Made by a program: the position numbers and the translations under genes. The notes under the pieces are model-generated. The model searched no databases, was not told the origin of the DNA, and worked only from the letters and a program-made list of their open reading frames with translations. A stretch of 21,963 nucleotides of DNA, from assembly GCA_035698885.1 (NCBI GenBank), contig DASSBJ010000087.1, positions 1 to 21,963 of the forward strand. Reading direction: 5' to 3'. This stretch comes from VRUE01 sp035698885. GTDB taxonomy: Bacteria; Actinomycetota; Thermoleophilia; Solirubrobacterales; 70-9. Positions 1 through 6,689 of this stretch are shown one piece after another. Positions within the stretch are counted from its first letter, which is position 1; each line of letters opens with the position of its first letter.

Positions 1-36
1 GCGTGCTATGCCGACCTCGGTTTTATGCCGACCTGA
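1..36 (+). repeat. Left terminal inverted repeat of the RIT element
   Basis: Bases 1-36 are the exact reverse complement of 3053-3088; the match breaks at base 37. The repeat contains two direct copies of TATGCCGACCT (7-17 and 24-34) separated by 6 bp. It may start before the window. Confidence 0.95.
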
Positions 37-73
37 TTCGTGAAACCATTTACCAGGTGGAGAGCGAGCAGTA

Positions 74-86
74 AGGGTCGGCATAA
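74..86 (-). repeat. Left subterminal inverted motif (probable recombinase site)
   Basis: AGGGTCGGCATAA at 74-86 is the exact reverse complement of 3003-3015 and a one-base-longer variant of the motif found twice in each terminal repeat. It points towards the terminal copies. The motif lies 39 bp inside the second terminal copy, the same distance as at the right end. It ends at the stop codon of the last recombinase gene. Role as a binding site is inferred from symmetry. Confidence 0.75.
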
Positions 87-1076
87 TCACAGCGACTCAA
101 GGAAGGCGAGTACCGCGTCCGGGGGCCGGTAACGGCCTGGCTTCGCCTCCGGCGGCGTTGTTCTTTCCAACGCCCGTTCCTTGATCGTGAGATCGGCATG
201 TAGGTAGACCTGCGTGGTCTCCACCTGCTCGTGTCCGAGCCAGAGCGCGATGACCGAGGTGTCAACACCGGCCCGCAGCAACCGCATCGCGGCGGTGTGC
301 CGCAACACGTGCGGCGTGACCTTCTTTTCGCGCAGTGACGAGCAGGCCGAGGCGGCGCTTTCTGAGTGCTTGGCGAGCCGGCGCTCGAGGCCGTCGCGGC
401 TGAGCGGACGGCCGGAGCGGGTAGGGAACAACGGCGCCTCCGGCTGATCGCCTCGCTCGGCGAGCCAGACGCCGAGGAGGGCCACCGTCGTCGCGGTAAG
501 CGGCGTGATCCGCTGCTTGCGGCCCTTCCCCAGGCAACTGACGTGGGCGCCACTTCCGAGGTGCACGTCATCGCAATGCAGGCCCGTCAGCTCCGAGGCT
601 CGCAGCCCTGTCTGGGCGGCGAGCATCAGCATCGCGCGGTCTCGTCGACCCGTCCAGGTCGAGCAGTCTGGGGCGGCGAGGAGCGCTTCCAGCTCCTCCT
701 CGGAGAGGAAGGTGACCAGATTCCGCTGGAAGCGCTTCGACGGGATCGCCAGCACCCGCTCGATCACGGCCGCGTGCTCGGGGTGGCGCAACGCCGCGTA
801 TCGAAACAGGGAGCGGATTGCCGCCAGACGGGAGTTGCGGGTTCTAACCCCGTTGCCCCGATCGCGCTCGAGGTGGTCGAGGAAGGCGCCAATCAGGGGG
901 GCGTCGAGGTCGTCGATCTCCAGCGCGGAGGGTTGCTTGCCGAGCTGCCGCTCCGCGAAGCCCAGCAGCAATCGCATCGTGTCACGGTAGGCGGCGAGAG
1001 TATGTGGACTTGCTTGACGCTGGCGCACCAGCCGCTCGGTGAAGAACAGCTGAAGCGTCGGTGCGAGGGCGCTCAC
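87..1076 (-). CDS. Tyrosine recombinase, third gene of RIT operon
   Basis: This 329-residue site-specific recombinase of the phage integrase family breaks and rejoins DNA through a tyrosine. An N-terminal SAM-like DNA-binding domain (about 5-105) precedes the catalytic domain (about 120-305). Visible catalytic residues are Arg159 in TGLRASE, Lys184 in GKGRKQR, His256-x-x-Arg259, His282 in LGHE and nucleophile Tyr291. It is XerC/D-like in length and layout. The start overlaps the stop of the middle recombinase by 4 bp (ATGA), which implies translational coupling. The stop codon touches the left subterminal repeat. In RIT elements the three recombinases are thought to act together, but their individual roles are not known. 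Confidence 0.92.
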   Translation of the reverse strand: MSALAPTLQLFFTERLVRQRQASPHTLAAYRDTMRLLLGFAERQLGKQPSALEIDDLDAPLIGAFLDHLERDRGNGVRTRNSRLAAIRSLFRYAALRHPEHAAVIERVLAIPSKRFQRNLVTFLSEEELEALLAAPDCSTWTGRRDRAMLMLAAQTGLRASELTGLHCDDVHLGSGAHVSCLGKGRKQRITPLTATTVALLGVWLAERGDQPEAPLFPTRSGRPLSRDGLERRLAKHSESAASACSSLREKKVTPHVLRHTAAMRLLRAGVDTSVIALWLGHEQVETTQVYLHADLTIKERALERTTPPEAKPGRYRPPDAVLAFLESL

Positions 1077-1996
1077 GAGCGGGCACCGAGGTGGCGGTCA
1101 AGGCGCCCGGCGGCCAGGCCCATCAGCTCGGGTGCGGCTGAGAGGTACCAGTAAGTGTGGGCCGGATCGGCGTGCCCGAGGTAGGTGGAGAGCAGCGCCA
1201 AGCGCTCCTGCGGCTCGCCCCCGTCGCGATAGGCATCGAGGATGGTGCGCACCGCAAAGCTGTGGCGCAAGTCGTGCAGCCTCGGCCGACAGGAGGCCGA
1301 GCGCGGTTCGATGCCGGCGCGGTCCACCAACCGGGTAAAGGTGCCGCTCGCCGAGCGGTAGGCCAGCCGAGCGCTGCGGGCGGAAACGAACACCGCATCG
1401 GTGCTCGCCGCCGCGCGCGGGCGATCCGTGCGGCCCAGATAGCGCAGCACAGTTTCAATCGCGCTCGTGTGCAACGGCAGCTCGCGCGACTTGGCGAACT
1501 TGGTCTCGCGCACGAGGATCGTGCCCTCCTTCGGGTTGACGTCTCCGCGGTCCAGCGCGAGCGCCTCCCCGATACGCATCCCGGTGACTGCGAGCAGCCC
1601 GACCAGGGTCCGGTAGGTCGCGGCCCTGTGCGCGTAGCGCAGCGTGCTCGCGGCCTCGATCAGCGCCGCGATCTGCTCATCGGAGTAGAGGAAGGGCGTA
1701 GCTCTATGCGGAGGGTCCGGCAGGAGCGCCGCCGGCGGCACCTCGCAGGCGGAGTCGATCGTCTGCAGATGAGCGGCGAAGCTCCGCACCACCGACATCC
1801 GCAGCGCATGCCAGGCCGCACCGCCGCCGGGCAGGGTAGCCCAGCTGAGCGCGTGCTCGACGGTGATCGTCCTCGCCCCGCGCTCCTCGATATAGGTGAT
1901 GAACTGACCAAGCAGCTTCTCGGCCCGCTCCAGCTTGTAGCCGAGGGCGCGGCGCACCGTCAGGTAGTCGGCGAGCGCTGCTCGCAGCGGGCTCAT
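1073..1996 (-). CDS. Tyrosine recombinase, second gene of RIT operon
   Basis: This 307-residue tyrosine recombinase has an N-terminal core-binding domain (about 3-85) and a catalytic domain (about 100-295). Catalytic residues seen are Arg141 in TGMRIGE, Lys166 or Lys169 in the beta-hairpin, His241-x-x-Arg244, His275 in YLGHAD and Tyr284 in the YWYL motif typical of this recombinase subgroup. The protein differs clearly from its two neighbours, so the trio did not arise by recent duplication. It overlaps the upstream and downstream genes by 4 bp each. It probably works with both partners at the inverted-repeat ends; the division of labour is unknown. Confidence 0.92.
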   Translation of the reverse strand: MSPLRAALADYLTVRRALGYKLERAEKLLGQFITYIEERGARTITVEHALSWATLPGGGAAWHALRMSVVRSFAAHLQTIDSACEVPPAALLPDPPHRATPFLYSDEQIAALIEAASTLRYAHRAATYRTLVGLLAVTGMRIGEALALDRGDVNPKEGTILVRETKFAKSRELPLHTSAIETVLRYLGRTDRPRAAASTDAVFVSARSARLAYRSASGTFTRLVDRAGIEPRSASCRPRLHDLRHSFAVRTILDAYRDGGEPQERLALLSTYLGHADPAHTYWYLSAAPELMGLAAGRLDRHLGARS

Positions 1997-2940
1997 CGAA
2001 CGGTCTCCGGCCAGCGACGGGCGACCTTTCGCAGCGCCTCGCGATCGACCTTGGCGTAGATCGCCGTCGTCATCGCGCGCCGGTGGCGCAGGAGCTGCCC
2101 GACCTCCTCGAGCGAGGCGCCGCCGCGCAGCGTCTCACTCGCGGCGGTGTGGCGAAGACGATGGGCGCGAATGGGGCCGAGGCCGCACCGAGAGGCGGCG
2201 CTCACGACGACCGCCGAGATCGCGCCGCCGCTCATCGCGCGGTGCGGGGCATGAACGGTCACGAAAACGTTGCGGCCTCGCGTGTTCTCGGGCCGACCGC
2301 CTCGCAGGTAGGCGGCGATCGCCTCGCCGACGTCGGCCGGCAAGGGCAGCCGCTCCTCACGGCGGCCCTTGCCGCGCACGATGATCTCGCCCGCTCGCCA
2401 GTCGATGTCCTCGAAGCGAAGGGCGGCGACCTCGCCGGCTCGCAAGCCCAGCCGAACGAGCGCGGTCAGGATCGCGAAGTCGCGACGCCCCGTCGCTGTG
2501 TTCAAGTCGCAGGAGGACAGGAGGCTGCGCACCTCGGCAGGCTCCAATCTCTTCGGCAGCCCGCCCAGGCGCCAGGATGCGGCCGACGGCACCGCGGCCA
2601 CCAGCGGCCGCTCGATCATGCCCTCCAGATGCAGGAAACCGAGCAGCGAGCGCAGCGCGGTCATCGTCAGCTTTACCGTTCCGGGCGACAAGCGTGGGCA
2701 GCTCGCGACCACGAACGCGGTGACATCGGCGGCACTCAGCTGATCGAAGCCGAGAGCCCCCTGCGAAAGCCGACCTTCCAGGAATGGCCGCACTGCTCGC
2801 GCATAGTCACCGGCCCCCTTTTCTTGAAGACCCCGCTCGACGACGAGGTATCGCCGGAACCGGCGCAGCAGCTCGTCGATCGGCGCGGCCGCCGATGGTG
2901 TGGACGGTCCGGTCACCCGGACCCGTGATGGATCAGTCAT
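1993..2940 (-). CDS. Tyrosine recombinase, first gene of RIT operon
   Basis: This 315-residue tyrosine recombinase has an N-terminal SAM-like domain (about 20-112) and a catalytic domain (about 130-305). Catalytic residues are Arg167 in LGLRAGE, Lys191 in RGKGRR, His260-x-x-Arg263, His286 (preceded by Arg where Gly is usual) and Tyr295 in AIYAKVD. The ATG at 2940 is well supported: a long purine-rich ribosome site (AAGGAGGAGG, complement of 2946-2955) lies 5 bases upstream. It is the promoter-proximal gene of the trio and is followed by an ATGA overlap. Upstream sequence to the right end includes the subterminal repeat, which may let the recombinases repress their own synthesis. Confidence 0.92.
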   Translation of the reverse strand: MTDPSRVRVTGPSTPSAAAPIDELLRRFRRYLVVERGLQEKGAGDYARAVRPFLEGRLSQGALGFDQLSAADVTAFVVASCPRLSPGTVKLTMTALRSLLGFLHLEGMIERPLVAAVPSAASWRLGGLPKRLEPAEVRSLLSSCDLNTATGRRDFAILTALVRLGLRAGEVAALRFEDIDWRAGEIIVRGKGRREERLPLPADVGEAIAAYLRGGRPENTRGRNVFVTVHAPHRAMSGGAISAVVVSAASRCGLGPIRAHRLRHTAASETLRGGASLEEVGQLLRHRRAMTTAIYAKVDREALRKVARRWPETVR

Positions 2941-3001
2941 GAACGCCTCCTCCTTGGATCGATGGAAGGAGGAGCTTCCCCGGGTCGCTCAAGTCGGCGA
3001 G

Positions 3002-3028
3002 GTTATGCCGACCCTATTGGGGCGACAA
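3002..3028 (-). promoter_or_regulatory. Possible promoter of the RIT recombinase operon
   Basis: On the - strand, TTGTCG (complement of 3023-3028) is followed after 15 bp by CATAAC (complement of 3002-3007), which lies inside the right subterminal repeat. The spacing is short and the match to a housekeeping promoter is only fair. If it is used, recombinase bound at the repeat would block it. Confidence 0.25.
3003..3015 (+). repeat. Right subterminal inverted motif (probable recombinase site)
   Basis: TTATGCCGACCCT at 3003-3015 mirrors 74-86. The gap to the nearest terminal copy (3016-3054) is 39 bp, identical in length to the left gap (35-73), although the two gaps have unrelated sequences. 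It lies just upstream of the first recombinase gene, so binding here could also control the operon. Confidence 0.75.
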
Positions 3029-3052
3029 CCGCCGCCAGTGCGCCTTGCGGCT

Positions 3053-3088
3053 TCAGGTCGGCATAAAACCGAGGTCGGCATAGCACGC
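3053..3088 (-). repeat. Right terminal inverted repeat of the RIT element
   Basis: This is the exact reverse complement of 1-36. It contains two copies of AGGTCGGCATA (3055-3065 and 3072-3082). Its last five bases (CACGC, 3084-3088) are in frame with the downstream HEPN remnant and would encode the His-Ala that normally precedes Gln-Gln in that family. The exact element/target border is therefore uncertain by a few bases. Confidence 0.93.
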
Positions 3089-3386
3089 GCAGCAGGCCGT
3101 GGAGAAGTGGCTCAAGGCGGTGCTCGGGTCTCAGGGAGTCGAATTCGAGTACACCCACGATCTACGCCGCCTGATCGCGCAGGTGGAGGCGGCCGTCGGC
3201 GAGTTTCCGTTCGAGACCCCAGAGGTGGTTGCGCTGACCGAGCATGCCGTGCCCTTGCGCTACGACGAAATCTTGGACGCCGAGCCCATCGACCGCGACG
3301 CCACCGTCGCCCTGGTGAACGAGCTGGGCGGCTGGGCCAAGGCACGGCTTGTCGGAGTGGCAAGCGACGAACCGGATCGGGAATGA
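3084..3386 (+). pseudogene. HEPN-domain protein, 5' end cut off by RIT element
   Basis: The open frame from 3084 encodes 100 residues and matches the C-terminal two thirds or more of a HEPN domain: HAQQAVEKWLKAVL (the amphipathic helix signature), then EYTHDLRRL, and LTEHAVPLRY near the end. HEPN proteins of this type usually pair with a MNT nucleotidyltransferase in toxin-antitoxin modules. The first helix is missing. In-frame TAG at 3081-3083 lies inside the terminal repeat, so no normal start remains; a GTG at 3099 could give a shorter product without an evident ribosome site. The canonical RNase motif Rx4-6H is not visible in the surviving part. The missing half may lie left of the window beyond the element. 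Confidence 0.75.
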
Positions 3387-3455
3387 GCCTGCCAAGCTAG
3401 ACGAGCCGACCGTCGCCGGCTGGCTCTATCCGATCCCGGACCTAGAGTTCGTTCC

Positions 3456-3935
3456 GTGCCGAGCAGGAACGGATCTGGGAGCGGCGAAGTAGTCGAGTTG
3501 GCACAGGCGAGCGACCGCGTCCTACAACAGGAACGCGGCCGGCTCGTCGAGAGCATCGAGGGCCTGCGCGGCCGCACGGAGATCCACCGCGAGATGCTCG
3601 AGAGCATGGAGGAGCAGCTCGCCCGCGAGGAGCGCCTGCTGCGCGAGGTCGAAGAGCTCTCCGACCGCCGCCCGCAGCTGCGGCTCGAGCGGCTCGATCG
3701 CCAGCTGCGCGGCAGGCGTTTGCAGGAAGTCGCGGTCGAGGTGCTGCGCCTCGAGCACGGCAGCGAGGAGCCGATCCACTACCGCCAGTGGTTCTCGCTG
3801 CTGCGCGCCCAGGGCTTCGAGATCCTCGGCAAGGACCCACTCAACAGCTTCCTCACCGCCGCCGGCAGGGCCGAGGGCGTCGAGCCGATCGGCTCTCGCA
3901 CCGGTCTGTACCGGCTCGTAGACGCCGGCGTTTAA
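3456..3935 (+). CDS. Coiled-coil protein with HARE-HTH-like winged-helix domain
   Basis: This protein has up to 159 residues. Residues about 14-90 are almost entirely charged heptad-type helix (rich in Glu, Arg and Leu), a likely coiled coil. Residues about 89-156 look like a HARE-HTH domain: a helix with VAVEVLRLE, then EEPIHYRQWFSLLRAQGF, GKDP followed by a helix, and a closing GLYRLV strand. HARE-HTH domains occur in restriction endonucleases and in chromatin proteins and are thought to read DNA or its modifications. The GTG start at 3456 has no clear ribosome site; TTG at 3498 is an alternative that keeps the coiled coil. It sits 69 bp after the HEPN remnant. Function here is unknown; a DNA-sensing or adaptor role is inference. 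Confidence 0.65.
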   Translation: MPSRNGSGSGEVVELAQASDRVLQQERGRLVESIEGLRGRTEIHREMLESMEEQLAREERLLREVEELSDRRPQLRLERLDRQLRGRRLQEVAVEVLRLEHGSEEPIHYRQWFSLLRAQGFEILGKDPLNSFLTAAGRAEGVEPIGSRTGLYRLVDAGV

Positions 3936-4040
3936 GGGACGCGGCAAGTTCCGTCTGGGCCTCGTGGTTCTCTTCAACAACAAGATGTGGCTACGCAGCA
4001 CGTCTCAACAGAATTCAGAGCGAGGGAGATAGAACAGAAA

Positions 4041-4430
4041 ATGGAGCCCCATATCTGCGTAGTCGCAAACCGAACCACCGACAAACGTGGCGAGTACGTC
4101 GAGGTCGCCAACTCCGGCCCGGTCGCGGTGGCCGTGAACGGGCTTGAGCTGACCGACTACACGGCGACCCAGCAGCACGTCCACGTCTACCGTTTTCCCG
4201 GGGCTAAGGGCGGCGGCGACTTGGAGCTGAAACCCGGGCAGTCCGCCTACGTCTTCACCGGCAAGGGCGAAGACACGCGCAACGACAACGGCAACCTTCT
4301 GCTGTTCGCCGGCCGCTCGGCCGCGATCTGGAACGACGACGGAGACGTGGCGTACCTGCGCAAGCTGGACGGCACCTTCGTCGACTCGATGACGGTCGGT
4401 AACCCCAAACGCCACCCCAACGGCCACTGA
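4041..4430 (+). CDS. Lamin-tail-like (LTD) domain protein
   Basis: This 129-residue protein resembles the lamin-tail beta-sandwich. YVEVANSGPVAVAVNGLEL forms the opening strands, then LKPGQSAYVFTG, and IWNDDGDVAYLRKLDGTFVDS is the typical closing signature. There is no signal peptide or membrane segment, so it is probably cytoplasmic, whereas many bacterial LTDs are secreted with nucleases. I chose ATG 4041 because a purine-rich site (GAGGGAGA, 4021-4028 region) lies upstream; a GTG at 3987 would add 18 residues. The next gene begins 3 bases after the stop, so this is the first gene of a four-gene operon ending in a DUF4062 protein. LTDs serve as binding modules; its target here is unknown. 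Confidence 0.7.
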   Translation: MEPHICVVANRTTDKRGEYVEVANSGPVAVAVNGLELTDYTATQQHVHVYRFPGAKGGGDLELKPGQSAYVFTGKGEDTRNDNGNLLLFAGRSAAIWNDDGDVAYLRKLDGTFVDSMTVGNPKRHPNGH

Positions 4431-4433
4431 GCG

Positions 4434-4916
4434 ATGGTCAGCGATCTCATAAACCGACTCACCAATCGCTGGTACGAGGAGTGCGAGGAGCGCAGCCTCC
4501 CGACCGATTCCTATCACGCGTTGAGAAAGGGCCTGAGAGGCTTCCTTCCCACCGATGCGCCTGCCGGAATCGCCTACCGCGACGAGCACCCCTTTGTTCT
4601 CGCCCTTGCCCCTGAGGCGCTGTTGTTCTTCACACCGCCTGCCGATGACCAGCTACTCGACGCGCTCGCCATTCCGATCGGCGGCATTCATCGCATTGCC
4701 ATCGGCTGCGGACGTGGTAGCTCGATTCATGCCAACTACAGGGTCTGCACCTGGGGCCTGACTGTCGGGGAGGGGGAGCGGCGGGACCTCATCACCCGAC
4801 GGGCTGTAGGTGCGGGGTTTACATCCGACAACGGTGGCGAGGGCGTGATGTTCGCCTTGGCCGAGCGCCTCGGCTGGCCGACCCCGCTCTGGCAGGAGGC
4901 GAAGGAAACGGCATGA
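4434..4916 (+). CDS. Unrecognised 160-residue protein, second gene of LTD-DUF4062 operon
   Basis: I do not recognise a family. The N-terminal 40 residues are helical and charged. Residues about 50-125 alternate short hydrophobic strands (FVLALAPEALLFFTPP, then IPIGGIHRIAIGCGRG, and YRVCTWGLTV). The C-terminal stretch GEGVMFALAERLGWP is helix-like. The strand run followed by a last helix is reminiscent of a bacterial PH-like fold, but that is a weak guess. No signal peptide or transmembrane helix is seen. It starts 3 bases after the LTD gene and its stop overlaps the start of the next gene (ATGA), which indicates co-translation. Confidence 0.75.
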   Translation: MVSDLINRLTNRWYEECEERSLPTDSYHALRKGLRGFLPTDAPAGIAYRDEHPFVLALAPEALLFFTPPADDQLLDALAIPIGGIHRIAIGCGRGSSIHANYRVCTWGLTVGEGERRDLITRRAVGAGFTSDNGGEGVMFALAERLGWPTPLWQEAKETA

Positions 4917-5317
4917 TCTTCGAGCTCCGAGCGCAGTTCATCGACCAGCGGGCCGACGCCAGAGTCGAGCAGGGCCCCGGCGCGCTCGTCGTTCGCAGCG
5001 GACGGCTGACCCACCGTGCCCGCGACCTCTCGCAAGCGATCAGGATCGCGGCGGCCGCCATCGGGCCTCTGATGGAGCGTGGCGATCGTCTCGGCGAAGG
5101 CTGGGGGCTGATGATCGCCGCCGGTCCTGCGAGCGTCGCGTACGGGAACTGGCCGAGCGGACCGCCCGGCGACCCCCGCAGGGGACCACCGGGCCTTGAC
5201 GCGATCTTGCGCCAATACAGATCCGGCGACGGCGCGCGCGGCGCGCTGCAGAACGCGATCAAGGTAATCGAAGCCTTCGCCGAGTACCGACCCCGCCGGA
5301 TCCGGCGGGCGGCATGA
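4913..5317 (+). CDS. Unrecognised 134-residue protein, third gene of LTD-DUF4062 operon
   Basis: No family is recognised. The protein begins with a hydrophobic strand-like stretch (MIFELRAQF), has a mid-region rich in Ala and Ile (LSQAIRIAAAAIGPL) and a Gly/Pro-rich loop (about 82-93), and ends with a basic tail. No transmembrane helix or catalytic motif is evident. The ATG overlaps the stop of the preceding gene, and its own stop TGA overlaps the ATG of the DUF4062 gene, so all three are probably made in linked amounts, as expected for a complex. Confidence 0.7.
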   Translation: MIFELRAQFIDQRADARVEQGPGALVVRSGRLTHRARDLSQAIRIAAAAIGPLMERGDRLGEGWGLMIAAGPASVAYGNWPSGPPGDPRRGPPGLDAILRQYRSGDGARGALQNAIKVIEAFAEYRPRRIRRAA

Positions 5318-6426
5318 TGGCCGTTGACGCCATCTTCATCAGCAGCGTGGTCGGGGGCTTCGAGGACGTTCGCGATGCCGCGGCCGCTGCGGTGTCCGCG
5401 AGCGGCCTGCATCCGATTCGCTCCGAGGAGCTGAGTGCCGATCCCGCGTCCTCGCAGCGGGCGCTGCTCGACCAAGTCGCCGCAGCGGAGTACTACCTGC
5501 TTCTCCTCGGCGCCCGCTACGGCGACTCGGGCTCCGGCGAGACGAGTCCGACTGAGGACGAGTACGCCGAGGCCGTGCGCCTCGGCAAGCCGATCCTGGT
5601 CCTCCTGCAAGAGGTCGAACTCGAGCTGCGCCAACGCGAGTTCCTCGAGCGAATTCGTGGCAGCTGGGGAGAAGGCGTCTTCCACGGGACCTTCACTGGC
5701 GCTGACGATGTCGGCGCCAAGGTGGCGCAAGCCCTTGCCCGCCAGCGCTCGACGGTCATCGAGGACGCTCCGGCCGCCGCCGAGCGTGCTCTCGCGCTTG
5801 CGGGAGAGGACTCGCGGCACGGCTGGCATGAGTCTGCAACTGTCCGCGTCGCCTTCGCACCGCTGCGGCAGACGACGCTGCTCGATCCCGTCGCGCTCGA
5901 AGACACTACGCTCCCAGACGACCTGATCGCGGCCCTCCGCGCCGCCCGCGCGATTCCCCAGAGCGTCGGCATGGACGGCGATGTTTCGGCTGCGGGGGTA
6001 AAGCTTGCCCCCAGTCCACAGCAGAGCGGGCCGGAAGCGCGAGTCTATGCCGACGGCGCGATCGCGATCTCCGGCTCGGTGGCGGCGGAGGGCATGCTCG
6101 GTGGGATGCAGATCGACCCGGATCGACTCGCGTCCCTGCTGGCTGGCACCGCCCGCGCAGCACAGCTGATCTGGGATCGGATCGACACTCGCGCCGAGGT
6201 CGGCCAGGTGGCGGTGGCGGCCGCCGTCCTCGATGCCCAGCACCTCGCCTATGGAGCCTCTTCATCGGGCTCGGTTCCCATGGGCGGCTCGATCCCCGAC
6301 ACTCTGATCGCGCCGAATCCACCCCATGTCGTGCCTCGAGGCCAGCTCGACCAGGAGTCCACGTCCCATCGGGTTCAGGCCGCGATCAAGCGCGCCTTCG
6401 CCGACGCCGGCAGAGTCCAGGCTTAG
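5314..6426 (+). CDS. DUF4062 domain protein
   Basis: This 370-residue protein carries a DUF4062 domain at about residues 6-99: IFISSVVGGFEDVRDA, RSEEL, then LLLLGARYGD, SPTEDEYAEAV and GKPILVLLQ are the hallmark segments. DUF4062 is a TIR/SLOG-like alpha/beta domain often fused to NTPase or repeat modules in putative immunity proteins. Here it is joined instead to a C-terminal region (about 145-370) that I do not recognise, containing a Gly/Ala-rich stretch near 240-290. There is no P-loop. ATG at 5314 overlaps the upstream stop; a second ATG at 5317 is equally possible. It is the last gene of the operon; its stop overlaps the stop of a decayed TetR piece on the other strand. Confidence 0.82.
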   Translation: MMAVDAIFISSVVGGFEDVRDAAAAAVSASGLHPIRSEELSADPASSQRALLDQVAAAEYYLLLLGARYGDSGSGETSPTEDEYAEAVRLGKPILVLLQEVELELRQREFLERIRGSWGEGVFHGTFTGADDVGAKVAQALARQRSTVIEDAPAAAERALALAGEDSRHGWHESATVRVAFAPLRQTTLLDPVALEDTTLPDDLIAALRAARAIPQSVGMDGDVSAAGVKLAPSPQQSGPEARVYADGAIAISGSVAAEGMLGGMQIDPDRLASLLAGTARAAQLIWDRIDTRAEVGQVAVAAAVLDAQHLAYGASSSGSVPMGGSIPDTLIAPNPPHVVPRGQLDQESTSHRVQAAIKRAFADAGRVQA

Positions 6427-6527
6427 TTCCTAAGCCACCGCGTGCAGATCTCGTCGGCGAGCCGTCGGCGAGCCGTCTCGTCGGCACCGAGGCCGGGCGC
6501 GGCGATCATGTAGACGATGGTCGACGG
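6423..6527 (-). pseudogene. Decayed TetR-type regulator, C-terminal piece
   Basis: Read on the - strand, the last 34 codons before the stop at 6423 (STIVYMIAAPGLG, then RRRLADEI) match the end of the intact TetR at 8122-8751 (DVVYMLAVPFLG, then QRLAAGANRRR). The frame continues open to 6758 but upstream of about 6527 it no longer resembles a regulator, and no HTH remains. I read this as the tail of a deleted paralogue. Confidence 0.6.
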
Positions 6528-6590
6528 CGACCGGCTAAAGCCGCGCAGTGCAAGAAAGGAGAACCTCCTCGCCGGGTCTCTCAAGCCGGT

Positions 6591-6650
6591 GTGGGAGATA
6601 CCCCGACTGACGACTTCGGCGCGGCCTTTGAAGCCGCGGCGCGGCGACGT
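6591..6650 (+). pseudogene. N-terminal scrap of an HTH-less TetR-like gene
   Basis: GTG at 6591 opens with GDTPTDDFGAAFEAAARRR, close to residues 8-20 of the intact HTH-less protein at 8896 (PEEFGTSFEAAFAR). The similarity stops after about 20 codons and the frame then runs into the next gene's promoter and leader. With the - strand tail at 6423-6527 it repeats the divergent layout of the intact pair 8122-8751/8896-9390. The rest of 6427-6728 holds a 13-bp palindrome (AGGAGAACCTCCT, 6557-6569) and nothing else I can name. Confidence 0.45.
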
Positions 6651-6678
6651 ACCCCGCTCACGCAACGTAAAGACATTC

Positions 6679-6689
6679 ACGTTTATGAT
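6679..6689 (+). promoter_or_regulatory. Shared promoter/operator motif upstream of TetR gene
   Basis: ACGTTTATGAT at 6679-6689 differs by one base from ACGTTTATCAT at 8872-8882, upstream of the related HTH-less gene. TATGAT could serve as a -10 element. Either a conserved promoter or a common operator would explain it. Confidence 0.35.

Larger units (their letters stand above)
1..3088. mobile_element. RIT-type (recombinase in trio) element with complete inverted ends
   Basis: Three tyrosine recombinase genes lie on the - strand, each overlapping the next by 4 bp. They fill nearly all the space between two perfect 36-bp inverted repeats (1-36 and 3053-3088). This is the layout described for RIT elements, in which three different tyrosine recombinases travel together without other cargo. 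All three proteins keep the R, K, HxxR, H and Y catalytic set, so the element looks intact. Its right end abuts a truncated HEPN gene. The left end coincides with the first base of the window, so the inverted repeat may extend further left and the left junction and any target duplication cannot be seen. RIT assignment is from gene order and ends, not from a search. Confidence 0.88.

Noticed and set aside
3..74. Open + strand frame through the left terminal repeat ending in a stop at 72-74, with a plausible protein-like tail (FYADLIRETIYQVESEQ)
   Set aside because: It could be the end of an upstream gene read through the element end, but 24 codons without a stop are common at this GC and the mirror spacing indicates the stretch belongs to the element. 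The sequence to the left is not available.
366..1154. Long + strand open frames opposite the recombinases
   Set aside because: They are antisense shadows of well-supported recombinase genes and have no recognisable domains.
4819..6243. 474-codon - strand frame opposite the accessory operon
   Set aside because: Composition is Arg/Gly/Ala-rich with no domain; it crosses three coupled + strand genes, one with a clear DUF4062 domain.
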